NCBI GenBank assembly: GCA_021811745.1
Contig: JAJZNH010000742.1
Coordinates: 1-6,631, forward strand
Length of the DNA stretch: 6,631 nucleotides
Source: Acidobacteriota bacterium
GTDB taxonomy: Bacteria > Acidobacteriota > Terriglobia > Terriglobales > Acidobacteriaceae
Direction of reading: 5' to 3'
A program made the position numbers and the translations under genes. The notes under the pieces are model-generated. The model saw only the letters and a list, made by a program, of their open reading frames with translations, had not been told where the DNA came from and did not search any database. Of this stretch, positions 1 to 6,631 are shown piece by piece; position 1 is the first letter of the stretch; each line of letters opens with the position of its first letter.

Positions 1-20
1 AACCATGTGAAGCGGCGGCT

Positions 21-57
21 TTGAAAGGGCACGGCTCAACAGGCCGCTGAAAAACTC
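21..57 (+). repeat. Left inverted repeat of the IS remnant
   Basis: The 37 bases pair with the reverse complement of 830-866, with four mismatches at left positions 28, 31, 37 and 54. The longest uninterrupted match is 38-53, covering AACAGGCCGCTGAAAA. A run of eight G residues (59-66) follows directly on the inner side and has no counterpart at the right end. Confidence 0.85.
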
Positions 58-116
58 AGGGGGGGGAGCGGATTGGTCACTTTTTTCTCCACAGCGAAGA
101 AGCATAGAGAGGAAGC

Positions 117-751
117 ATGCGTGGAGAAGAGCACAAGCAGGCGGCGATGTTCAGCTATATCACCCTGGAACAGCGGATTCCGGCGGATCATCCGGCGCGG
201 CAGATTCGGGCTATGGTGGACCGGGGTCTTTCCGATTTGGATGAGGATTTCGATAAGCTCTATGCCTCGACGGGGCGGCCTTCGATCTCACCCGAGCAGT
301 TGCTGCGCGCGCAGTTGCTGGTGATTCTCTACTCGATCCGTTTGGAGACACAGTTGATCGAGCAGTTGCACTACAACCTTCTCTACCGCTGGTTTGTAGG
401 CCTGGAGATGGACGACGCGGTGTGGGGGCCGACACGCAGTATCAGGAAGAGCCGTTTATCGAGGCGCTGCGTCAGCGCGCGCTTGCGCCGCATGTGAGCG
501 AATCCACCGCGGGGCGGAACATGGCCAAAAACAGCCTGACGGAAGCCGAACGGACCGATGCGCGGCGCGCTATCAGCCAGAGGAAACGCAAACTGATTGA
601 GAAGGTCTTCGGATGGAGCAGCGCTGACAGCGTACTGCGTCAGGTGAAGGTGCGGGGCCGGGATTGGGTGGACTGGTTCTACCGGCTGACCATTGTGGGT
701 TACAACCTGGTGCGGATGCGGAGGCTGATCCCCATTCCTGAGGCGGCCTGA
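117..751 (+). pseudogene. Broken IS5/IS1182-type transposase (internal deletion plus frame change)
   Basis: The gene starts at ATG 117 behind an AGAGGAA ribosome binding site (108-114). The N-terminal part, about 100 codons, shows the family pattern: MFSY near residue 11, ADHPARQIR, GRPSISPEQLLRAQLL and YNLLYRWFVGLEMDD. At about 419-426 the homology leaves this frame and resumes two bases offset with VGAD, continuing through HVSES, RRAISQRKRKLIEKVFGW and YNLVRMRRL to a TGA at 749-751. The original frame instead runs into a stop at 495-497. Family members usually have roughly 350 or more residues, so about 150 residues are missing. In DDE transposases of this group the first catalytic Asp lies in the lost part. 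The second (GAD) and the Glu (in RKLIEKVFGW) remain. The protein would be inactive. Intact beginning and end suggest one deletion event and not gradual decay. Confidence 0.85.
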
Positions 752-829
752 TGAGGCCGCAGTGTCTCTTGGGACCGCTCAAACGGCCCGAAAAATGCGC
801 CGCGGAAGTTTCAGGCTGGAGAAATACAG

Positions 830-866
830 GAGCTTTTCAGCGGCCTGTTCAGCCGGGCTCTTTCAA
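830..866 (-). repeat. Right inverted repeat of the IS remnant
   Basis: This is the partner of 21-57, matching at 33 of 37 positions as reverse complement. It lies 78 bases after the transposase stop codon and 228 bases before the phosphoketolase start. It therefore marks the end of mobile DNA and the beginning of the xfp upstream region. Confidence 0.85.
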
Positions 867-1038
867 GACAGAATCTTCCCATATCTTGAAATGCGTTTGC
901 CCTGAGGGTGCACCGTTATCCGGGTGGCAGATTGTCGTTTACCACGACCCCGCCTCCCATTTTTGCCAGTTTTCATCCTTTGCTTGAATCTCCATCATTT
1001 GTGAGTGGTCACGGTTAGCTTTTGACGGAGTCTCTGTT

Positions 1039-1063
1039 GCTCTCGGACGTAGAAGCCGAGGGC
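1039..1063 (+). promoter_or_regulatory. Possible hairpin in the xfp leader
   Basis: GCTCTCGG (1039-1046) can pair with CCGAGGGC (1056-1063), giving an eight-base stem with one G-U pair and a nine-base loop. It ends about 17 bases before the ribosome binding site, so it would not mask it. No T tract follows, so it is not a standard terminator. It could stabilise the messenger's 5' end, or it could be chance in GC-rich DNA. Confidence 0.25.
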
Positions 1064-1079
1064 AGGCAGTATCCGCAAG

Positions 1080-1091
1080 AGAGAGGAGAAG
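1080..1091 (+). promoter_or_regulatory. Strong ribosome binding site of xfp
   Basis: The purine-rich AGAGAGGAGAAG, with its GGAG core at 1084-1087, lies seven bases before ATG 1095. It supports this start over the next in-frame Met codons, which lie inside the conserved N-terminal domain. Confidence 0.7.
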
Positions 1092-1094
1092 TCT

Positions 1095-3512
1095 ATGTCT
1101 CCAGCAACTATTGAAGTCCACCCAGAACAAGAGCACGCCGTCCAGCCATTCTTCGGCGGGCTGTCATCTGAAGAAGTACAAAAGATTCATGCATATTGGC
1201 GGGCCTGCAACTATCTGGCCGCTGGAATGATTTACCTCCGCGATAATCCCCTGCTGCGAGAGCCTTTGAAGCCGGAGCACATCAAGCAACGCTTACTAGG
1301 CCACTGGGGAGCCAGCCCTGCCTTGAGCTTCTGCTATGTCCATCTCAATCGCGTGATCAAAAAGTATGGTCTGGATGCGATTTTCATGGCCGGTCCCGGA
1401 CATGGCGCGCCGGGAGTGCTGGCTCCGGTCTACCTGGAGGGCACGTATTCCGAAATCTTCCCGAACAAGAGTGAAGACCTCGACGGAATGCGCACCTTCT
1501 TCAGGGACTTTTCCTTCCCGGGCGGAATCGGAAGCCACTGCACACCCGAAACTCCTGGATCGATTCATGAAGGCGGAGAACTGGGCTACAGCGTTTCACA
1601 TGCATTTGGCGCCGCGTTTGACAACCCGGACCTTGTTGTTGGGGTGGTGGTGGGTGATGGGGAGGCTGAAAGGGCGGCGCTGGGTACCTCGTGGGACTCA
1701 GACAAGTTCCTCGACCCGGTTCGCGACGGCGCGGTACTGCCCATCCTGAATCTGAATGGCTACAAGATCAATAACCCGACGATCCTGGCGCGCATTTCAC
1801 ACGAAGAGCTGGAAAGCCTCTTCAAGGGATATGGGTGGACTCCGTATTTTGTGGAAGGTTCCGATCCTGACGAAATGCACCAGAAGATGGCTGCCATCCT
1901 CGAAGCGTGTGTCCTGGAGATTCGCCGCATTCAGACCGAGGCGAGGGCAGGCGGTGGACCGAAACGGATGCGCTGGCCAATGATCGTGCTGCGCAGTCCG
2001 AAAGGATGGACCGGACCTAAGGAAGTGGACGGGCACAAGGTGGAGAACTACTGGCGTTCACACCAAGTGCCGCTTGCAGGCGTTTGCGAAAATCCTGAGC
2101 GCTTGAAGATCCTGGAGGATTGGCTGCGGTCCTACCGTCCGGAAGAATTGTTTGACGAAGGCGGACGGCTCATTCCGGAGTTGAAAGCGCTGGCGCCCGC
2201 GGGCACGCGGCGCATGAGCGCAAATCCTCATGCCAACGGAGGATTGATCCGCAAGGCGTTGCGCCTCCCGGACTTTCGCAATTACGCCATCGAAGTGAAA
2301 GAGCCGGGACGAATTATCGCCGAGAACACGCGGCCGCTGGGCCGATTTCTGCGCGACGTCATGCACAAGAACCCGCATAGCTTCCGCGTATTCGGGCCCG
2401 ATGAGAACAGCTCAAACAGGCTCGACGACATATACGAGGTGAGTAAGAAACTGTGGCTTGCCGACTATCTGCCCGAGGACGCCGACGGTGGCGAACTGGC
2501 GCCGAACGGCCGCGTGCTAGAAATGCTTTCGGAACATACGCTAGAGGGTTGGCTGGAAGGTTATCTCCTCACCGGCCGCCATGGATTCTTCTCCACGTAT
2601 GAAGCGTTCGTGCATGTCATCGACTCCATGTTCAACATGCATGCCAAATGGCTGGCGTCCGCGCGCGAGCAGAGCTGGCGCGCTCCCATATCCTCTCTCA
2701 ATCTGTTGATCACTTCGACTGTCTGGAGGCAGGATCACAACGGGTTCACGCACCAGGATCCAGGTTTTCTTGACCTGGTTGTGAACAAGAGCCCTGAGGT
2801 ATGCCGCATTTACCTGCCGGCTGCCGCGAATACGCTGCTGAGCGTCGTCAAGCACTGTCTCAAGAGCGCCGGATATATCAATGTCATCGTCTGCGACAAG
2901 CAGAAGCACCTGCAATACATGTCGATGGATGAAGCCATTGTGCACTGCACGAAGGGTTTGAGCATCTGGCGGAACGCCAGCAACGATGAAGGTTCGGAGC
3001 CCGATGTAGTGATGGCGTGCGCCGGGGACATTCCCACAAAAGAAGCCTTAGCTGCCGTGGTCTTGTTGCGTCAGTACTTTCCTGCTCTCAAGATCCGCTT
3101 TGTTAACATAGTGGACCTGTTCCGGCTTGTCCCATCCACTGAGCATCCGCATGGACTCTCAGATACCGATTTCGACAGTATCTTTACCAAAGACAAACCC
3201 ATCATCCTTAACTTCCATGGATATCCGTGGTTGATTCATCGCCTGGCGTATCGAAGGACAAATCACAAGAATCTGCACGTCAGGGGATACAAGGAAAAAG
3301 GCAACATCAACACCCCCCTCGACCTGGCCATTCAAAACCAGATCGACCGATTCAGCCTGGCAATGGATGTGATCGACCGTGTTGCATGCCTTCAGGCAAT
3401 CGGAGCACACGTCAAGGAGATTTTGCGCAACATGCAGATTGACTGTCTCAATTATGCGTATGAGAACGGCGTCGACAAGCCGGAGATTGACCAGTGGACC
3501 TGGCCCGGTTAG
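1095..3512 (+). CDS. xfp: Phosphoketolase (xylulose-5-phosphate/fructose-6-phosphate), complete, 805 aa
   Basis: Thiamine-diphosphate enzyme that splits xylulose-5-phosphate, and in many homologues fructose-6-phosphate, with inorganic phosphate to acetyl-phosphate plus glyceraldehyde-3-phosphate or erythrose-4-phosphate; cytosolic. Its length is normal for the family (about 790-830 aa). N-terminal domain: [21 protein letters not shown] (35-54), LGHWG (68-72), GPGHG (100-104), [19 protein letters not shown] (147-165), GDGE (187-190) and LNGYKI (220-225). Middle and C-terminal domains: [10 protein letters not shown] (434-443), [20 protein letters not shown] (478-497), [14 protein letters not shown] (544-557) and [15 protein letters not shown] (720-734). 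By analogy with the Bifidobacterium enzyme, His70, His103, His148, His323, Asp436, Glu437, Glu480, Gln546 and His553 correspond to cofactor or substrate residues. Oddity: after GDGEAE the usual TGPLAT.W.SNK reads [12 protein letters not shown] (193-204). Substrate preference (xylulose- or fructose-phosphate) cannot be told from sequence. The sugar-phosphate link to the downstream glycogen genes fits. Confidence 0.96.
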   Translation: MSPATIEVHPEQEHAVQPFFGGLSSEEVQKIHAYWRACNYLAAGMIYLRDNPLLREPLKPEHIKQRLLGHWGASPALSFCYVHLNRVIKKYGLDAIFMAGPGHGAPGVLAPVYLEGTYSEIFPNKSEDLDGMRTFFRDFSFPGGIGSHCTPETPGSIHEGGELGYSVSHAFGAAFDNPDLVVGVVVGDGEAERAALGTSWDSDKFLDPVRDGAVLPILNLNGYKINNPTILARISHEELESLFKGYGWTPYFVEGSDPDEMHQKMAAILEACVLEIRRIQTEARAGGGPKRMRWPMIVLRSPKGWTGPKEVDGHKVENYWRSHQVPLAGVCENPERLKILEDWLRSYRPEELFDEGGRLIPELKALAPAGTRRMSANPHANGGLIRKALRLPDFRNYAIEVKEPGRIIAENTRPLGRFLRDVMHKNPHSFRVFGPDENSSNRLDDIYEVSKKLWLADYLPEDADGGELAPNGRVLEMLSEHTLEGWLEGYLLTGRHGFFSTYEAFVHVIDSMFNMHAKWLASAREQSWRAPISSLNLLITSTVWRQDHNGFTHQDPGFLDLVVNKSPEVCRIYLPAAANTLLSVVKHCLKSAGYINVIVCDKQKHLQYMSMDEAIVHCTKGLSIWRNASNDEGSEPDVVMACAGDIPTKEALAAVVLLRQYFPALKIRFVNIVDLFRLVPSTEHPHGLSDTDFDSIFTKDKPIILNFHGYPWLIHRLAYRRTNHKNLHVRGYKEKGNINTPLDLAIQNQIDRFSLAMDVIDRVACLQAIGAHVKEILRNMQIDCLNYAYENGVDKPEIDQWTWPG

Positions 3513-3709
3513 GGCGTGGCGCGATCATCGAGCCGGCAGCAAGAACGGCGGCGTTACGGGCCCCGGCCAAGGTCTGATCACGCAGACGATATCGGGAGAC
3601 ATGGCCGGAACGCACTTACTCGACTCGCGATGCAGCCTGATGATGGCACCAGGCCGGGGGATCTCAATACACGGGAGAACAGCCTCAGCACTTTCGGAAA
3701 GGAGCTCCG
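3513..3709. other. 197-bp gap between xfp and glgP
   Basis: No gene is convincingly supported here. The xfp frame stays open after its TAG, from GTG 3516 to a TGA at 3711-3713 that overlaps the glgP ATG. The resulting 65-codon arginine-rich product lacks a proper ribosome binding site and any recognised pattern. A second frame is also open across the gap, so openness means little. A weak inverted repeat GCCTG/CAGGC (3635-3639 and 3650-3654, ten-base loop) has no T tract. I see no clear terminator or promoter, so it is undecided whether xfp and glgP share a transcript. Confidence 0.5.
3699..3704 (+). promoter_or_regulatory. Ribosome binding site of glgP
   Basis: AAGGAG ends five bases before ATG 3710, close to the ideal anti-16S complement. 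It fixes the start and means the Ser-rich N-terminus of GlgP is translated. Confidence 0.75.
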
Positions 3710-6244
3710 ATGAGCAAATCGAGTACACCTAACCACCTAAGCAACCGTTCCGGGGAAGCGAGCTCCTCCGTCCAGGCTGCCGCGCCTCACGATCTCCTGA
3801 AACAGTACGGATGCGGTCCAGTACGGTTCTCAGGGATTTCCGATGGCCTTTACGAGCGTCACCTCGTTTTCGATGGCGTCGTGGACGTCGCCGCATCGGA
3901 TTTCCGGACGCAGTATGAAGCGGCTGCCCGTTCTGTTCGCGACGTTCTATCGCAACGCTGGGTGCGAACGGAAAGTACCTATCATCGCCGTAATCCAAAA
4001 CGCGTCTACTATCTTTCGATGGAGTTTCTCATCGGCCGATCTCTCACAAATAACATCCGGAACCTGCAACTGGATCCGATTGTCAGGGACGCCATTTCTG
4101 CGAAATCACTGGATTGGATACGCATTCTGGAGCAGGAGCCGGATGCGGGACTCGGCAACGGTGGATTGGGTCGCCTTGCCGCCTGCTTTCTGGACTCCAT
4201 GACTACCCTGCAACTCCCGGCAATGGGGTACGGCCTGCGTTATGAATACGGCATGTTCAAGCAATCCTTGCAGTACGGCTGGCAAGTGGAACAACCGGAC
4301 AACTGGCTCAGGCAAACCGATCCCTGGGAAGTTGCCCGGCCGAGCGAGACCGTTGAGGTCGAGGTGAACTGTTCATTCGATCTGAGGGAAGGCACTCTGC
4401 GGGTGCTCTCCGGCCAACCGTCGATTCTCCTTGGCATTCCTTACGACCGCCCCATCGTGGGCTATGGAGGCAAGACCATCAACACCCTGCGCCTATGGGC
4501 CGCGGCGGCGCCCGATTCATTCGACTTCCAGCGTTTCAGCAGCGGTGATTTCGTCGCCGCCCTGGCTGAGCGCCTTGCGGCCGAGTCGATCACTCGGGTT
4601 CTCTATCCCGATGATTCCACCAGTCAGGGGCAGGCATTGCGATTTCTGCAGGAGTACTTCCTCGTGGCCGCTTCGCTCGCGGACCTGGTGCGGCGATTCC
4701 GGAGTAACAACAGCGATTGGAGCATGTTTCCGGAGAAGGTCGCGATCCAGGGGAACGATACCCACCCCTCGCTCGCCGTTCCTGAACTGATGCGAATTCT
4801 GCTCGACAAAGCCCACCTGGAATGGGACGAGGCCTGGAGTATCACTCAAAAGACGCTCGCGTACACGAATCACACCCTGCTCCCGGAAGCTCTGGAGAAG
4901 TGGCCAATTGCGTGGTTTGCGACTTTACTGCCCCGCCAGTTGGAGATCGTCCTGGAAATTAATCGGCGGCTGCTGGATTCCGTTCGAGCGCGATTTCCCG
5001 CTGACCAAGGGCGGGCTCAACGGGTAAGCCTGATTGAGGAAACCGCGCCGCGCAGTGTCAGGATGGCCAATCTCGCGATCGTCGGTTCCCACAGCACAAA
5101 TGGCGTCGCGAAGATTCATTCCAGTCTGCTGTGCAGCAGGGCCATGCCAGACCTCTACGAATTATTTCCGGAGCGTTTCAACAACAAGACCAATGGCGTT
5201 ACACCACGGCGCTGGCTGCTCCTTGCCAATCCCGCCCTTGCCGAGGTTATCACGGGTGCTATAGGGACGGGTTGGATCACGAATCTGAGCGAACTGGGCA
5301 AGCTCAAGGCACTGGCGGATGACGCTGATTTCCGCGCACGCTTCCGCCGGGCTAAGCATGACGCCAAGCTCAACTTTGCAGCCTGGCTCAAATCTACCCA
5401 GGGCTATTATGCGGATCCGGACACGATCTTTGATTGCCAGGTCAAGCGCATCCACGAGTACAAACGGCAGTTACTCAATGCACTCCGGATCGTCGTGCTT
5501 TACAACCGGTTGCGCGAAAACCCGGACCGCTCCATGCTGCCGCGAACCTTCTTCTTCGCGGGCAAAGCTGCGCCGGGATACGTACTGGCCAAACTGATCA
5601 TCAAACTCGTCAACAACATATCTGACGTGATCGATAACGACCCGGCGGTGCGCGGCCGCCTTAAAGTCCTCTTTCTTCCGGACTACAATGTGTCTCTCGC
5701 AGAGCATCTGATTCCCGCGACGGACGTTTCAAACCAGATCTCAACCGCCGGGTATGAGGCCAGCGGGACGAGCAATATGAAATTCATGATGAATGGAGCC
5801 CTCACCATCGGAACACGCGACGGGGCCACGATCGAAATGGCCGAGGAAGCCGGTGAGGAGAATTTCTTCCTGTTCGGACTCACGGCGGACGAGGTAACCA
5901 GTAGCCGGGACTGGTATAACCCCTTCTGGCATTACCAGAGCGATGCAGAGACGCGAGCCGCTCTCGACCTGATCTTCTCGGACAACTTCAGCCGCGGCGA
6001 ACCGGGCATTTTTGCTCCGCTCCGGGATACCCTTCTGACCAACGGAGACCGCTACATGCACCTGGCCGACTTGAGGTCCTACCTGGAGGCTGACCAGCGC
6101 CTGCTCCAACTGTATGCAGACCCGGAGGCGTGGACCCGCGTGGCCATTCTCAACCTGGCTGGTTCCGGCAAGTTTTCGACGGATCGCACCATTGCAGAGT
6201 ACGCAGCCGAGATATGGAATGCAAAGCCGTGCCCCATCTCTTGA
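3710..6244 (+). CDS. glgP: Glycogen phosphorylase (GT35 family), complete, 844 aa
   Basis: Pyridoxal-phosphate enzyme that phosphorolyses alpha-1,4 chains of glycogen or maltodextrin to glucose-1-phosphate in the cytosol. The length matches classical phosphorylases (about 800-850 aa). Visible motifs: RVYYLSMEFLIGR (98-110), GLGNGGLGRLAACFLDSM (147-164), GYGLRYEYGMFKQ (173-185), NDTHPSLAVPELMRIL (349-364), NHTLLPEALEKWP (387-399), RFNNKTNGVTPRRW (489-502), QVKRIHEYKRQLLN (577-590) and the cofactor signature EASGTSNMKFMMN (683-695), with Lys691 as the Schiff-base lysine. Lys579, Arg580 and Lys585 correspond to the substrate-phosphate cluster around the cofactor. The first 26 residues are Ser/Ala-rich and unconserved. 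No animal-type phosphorylation site is recognisable. A small oddity is IQGNDTHP, where most members have IQLNDTHP. The family also includes maltodextrin phosphorylase, but the adjoining debranching gene favours glycogen as the substrate. glgX follows after 17 bases, so the two are probably cotranscribed. Confidence 0.96.
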   Translation: MSKSSTPNHLSNRSGEASSSVQAAAPHDLLKQYGCGPVRFSGISDGLYERHLVFDGVVDVAASDFRTQYEAAARSVRDVLSQRWVRTESTYHRRNPKRVYYLSMEFLIGRSLTNNIRNLQLDPIVRDAISAKSLDWIRILEQEPDAGLGNGGLGRLAACFLDSMTTLQLPAMGYGLRYEYGMFKQSLQYGWQVEQPDNWLRQTDPWEVARPSETVEVEVNCSFDLREGTLRVLSGQPSILLGIPYDRPIVGYGGKTINTLRLWAAAAPDSFDFQRFSSGDFVAALAERLAAESITRVLYPDDSTSQGQALRFLQEYFLVAASLADLVRRFRSNNSDWSMFPEKVAIQGNDTHPSLAVPELMRILLDKAHLEWDEAWSITQKTLAYTNHTLLPEALEKWPIAWFATLLPRQLEIVLEINRRLLDSVRARFPADQGRAQRVSLIEETAPRSVRMANLAIVGSHSTNGVAKIHSSLLCSRAMPDLYELFPERFNNKTNGVTPRRWLLLANPALAEVITGAIGTGWITNLSELGKLKALADDADFRARFRRAKHDAKLNFAAWLKSTQGYYADPDTIFDCQVKRIHEYKRQLLNALRIVVLYNRLRENPDRSMLPRTFFFAGKAAPGYVLAKLIIKLVNNISDVIDNDPAVRGRLKVLFLPDYNVSLAEHLIPATDVSNQISTAGYEASGTSNMKFMMNGALTIGTRDGATIEMAEEAGEENFFLFGLTADEVTSSRDWYNPFWHYQSDAETRAALDLIFSDNFSRGEPGIFAPLRDTLLTNGDRYMHLADLRSYLEADQRLLQLYADPEAWTRVAILNLAGSGKFSTDRTIAEYAAEIWNAKPCPIS

Positions 6245-6261
6245 GTTATGAGAGTCGAAAA

Positions 6262-6631
6262 ATGGTAGGCGAGAGTTATCCTCTCGGAGCCAATCTGGCG
6301 CATGGCGGCGCGAACTTCAGCATCTACTCGCGGCAGGGGACGGGCGTGGAACTCTTGTTTTTCGAAGACGAGACGAGCGATCGGCCGTCGCGTGTCTTTC
6401 GTCTGGACCCGTACACGAACCGCACTTATCATTACTGGCACATCTTTGTGCCGGATGTGGAGCCCGGCCAGATTTACGCATATCGTATCGAGGGGCCGTT
6501 TTGTCCCCAGAAGGGGCTCCGCTTTGACCCGTCGAAAATTCTCCTTGATCCATACGGCCGCCGCACAATCGTGCCGGACAACTATCGCCGCGACAGCGGG
6601 AATACCTCCACCGCAATGAAAAACATGGTGG
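6262..6631 (+). CDS. glgX: Glycogen debranching enzyme (GlgX/isoamylase type), N-terminal part only
   Basis: The first 123 codons are present and the gene runs off the right edge. The product shows the N-terminal CBM48-type beta-sandwich of GlgX and isoamylases: YPLGAN (6-11), GGANFSIYS (15-23), GVELLFFE (28-35), PGQIYAYRIEGPF (68-80) and RFDPSKILLDPYG (87-99). Full-length relatives continue with a GH13 catalytic barrel, which is not visible here. The enzyme hydrolyses alpha-1,6 branches in phosphorylase-limit dextrin, complementing GlgP. ATG 6262 follows the glgP stop by 17 bases with a modest GAGAG (6250-6254) ahead. The frame is open upstream as far as a TTG at 6241 that overlaps the glgP stop, but the YPLGA block normally begins within a few residues of the start, which favours 6262. 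GlgX and TreX/isoamylase cannot be separated on this fragment. Confidence 0.9.
   Translation, partial: MVGESYPLGANLAHGGANFSIYSRQGTGVELLFFEDETSDRPSRVFRLDPYTNRTYHYWHIFVPDVEPGQIYAYRIEGPFCPQKGLRFDPSKILLDPYGRRTIVPDNYRRDSGNTSTAMKNMV

Larger units (their letters stand above)
21..866 (+). mobile_element. Internally deleted IS5/IS1182-type insertion sequence remnant
   Basis: An 846-bp segment is bounded by 37-bp imperfect inverted repeats at 21-57 and 830-866 and encloses a broken transposase gene reading left to right. The transposase ends resemble IS5/IS1182-type elements whose proteins begin with an MRGE...MFSY segment. The middle of the transposase is gone, so the element cannot move by itself. 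Its ends look well matched, so a related full-length transposase in the genome could in principle still act on it (inference). No target-site duplication could be assigned, because the exact outer ends are uncertain: weaker matching continues outward from both repeats towards base 1 and base 886. Family placement rests on remembered consensus and not on a search. Confidence 0.78.
752..1094. other. Gene-free stretch between IS transposase and xfp
   Basis: This 343-base stretch holds the tail of the IS remnant with its right inverted repeat (830-866), then 228 bases leading to the phosphoketolase. Short open frames on both strands have no recognisable protein pattern or convincing ribosome binding site. 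I see no tRNA, no terminator with a T tract and no convincing -35/-10 pair. A TTGACG at 1022-1027 could be a -35 box, but no good -10 follows at normal spacing. The xfp promoter probably lies between 867 and about 1060, by position only. Confidence 0.6.

Noticed and set aside
117..497. A complete 126-aa protein in the first transposase frame
   Set aside because: Only about the first 100 codons match the transposase family. The tail after 425 is the out-of-frame reading of the C-terminal half, so this is part of one broken gene.
117..751. Programmed frameshift joining the two transposase halves
   Set aside because: The frame change coincides with loss of the central catalytic part. A frameshift could not restore a working enzyme, and no classic slippery heptamer is seen at the joint.
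751..987. 78-codon plus-strand open frame running through the right inverted repeat
   Set aside because: It crosses the IS boundary, lacks a ribosome binding site and has no recognisable protein pattern.
939..1136. Minus-strand 65-codon frame overlapping the xfp start
   Set aside because: It covers the xfp ribosome binding site and first codons, shows no family pattern, and reads as chance openness.
2541..2945. Minus-strand frame of 134 codons inside xfp
   Set aside because: It is fully antisense to highly conserved phosphoketolase codons and is explained by GC-rich codon use.
5741..6109. Minus-strand frame of 122 codons inside glgP
   Set aside because: It is antisense to the conserved cofactor-lysine region and C-terminus of phosphorylase, and shows no motif of its own.
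1..6631. CRISPR array, tRNA, rRNA or known riboswitch
   Set aside because: No regularly spaced direct repeats, cloverleaf-like segments, rRNA-like stretches or recognisable riboswitch cores were seen on reading both strands.

Overview
The window looks like chromosomal DNA from a moderately GC-rich bacterium. It carries three plus-strand carbohydrate genes preceded by a decayed insertion sequence. No feature fixes the taxon. A full-length 805-aa phosphoketolase, a bacterial-type glycogen phosphorylase and a GlgX-type debranching enzyme fit several environmental phyla, such as Acidobacteriota, Cyanobacteria and Verrucomicrobiota. Any such placement is a guess from general composition and gene content.

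Layout. Bases 21-866 are a remnant insertion sequence of the IS5/IS1182 type. It is bounded by 37-bp imperfect inverted repeats (33 of 37 matching) and contains a transposase gene that has lost its middle third and changed frame at the join. Bases 867-1094 are the leader region of the next gene, with a possible hairpin and a strong ribosome binding site. Bases 1095-3512 encode a complete phosphoketolase (xfp). Bases 3513-3709 are a 197-bp gap with no recognised feature except the glgP ribosome binding site at its end. Bases 3710-6244 encode a complete glycogen phosphorylase (glgP). From 6262 to the right edge lies the first 123 codons of a glycogen debranching enzyme (glgX), cut off by the window.

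How the genes fit together. GlgP releases glucose-1-phosphate from glycogen outer chains, and GlgX removes the limit-dextrin branches that stop GlgP. After conversion to fructose-6-phosphate or xylulose-5-phosphate, the sugar can be split by phosphoketolase to acetyl-phosphate plus erythrose-4-phosphate or glyceraldehyde-3-phosphate. The cluster therefore reads as a route from stored glycogen to acetyl-phosphate. This is an inference from gene order and known family reactions.

Most notable observations: the phosphoketolase departs from the family consensus in the normally invariant segment right after its thiamine-diphosphate GDGEAE motif, and the IS copy is an internally deleted, probably non-autonomous derivative whose deletion joint shows short homology. 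I found no clear evidence of a wholly new system.
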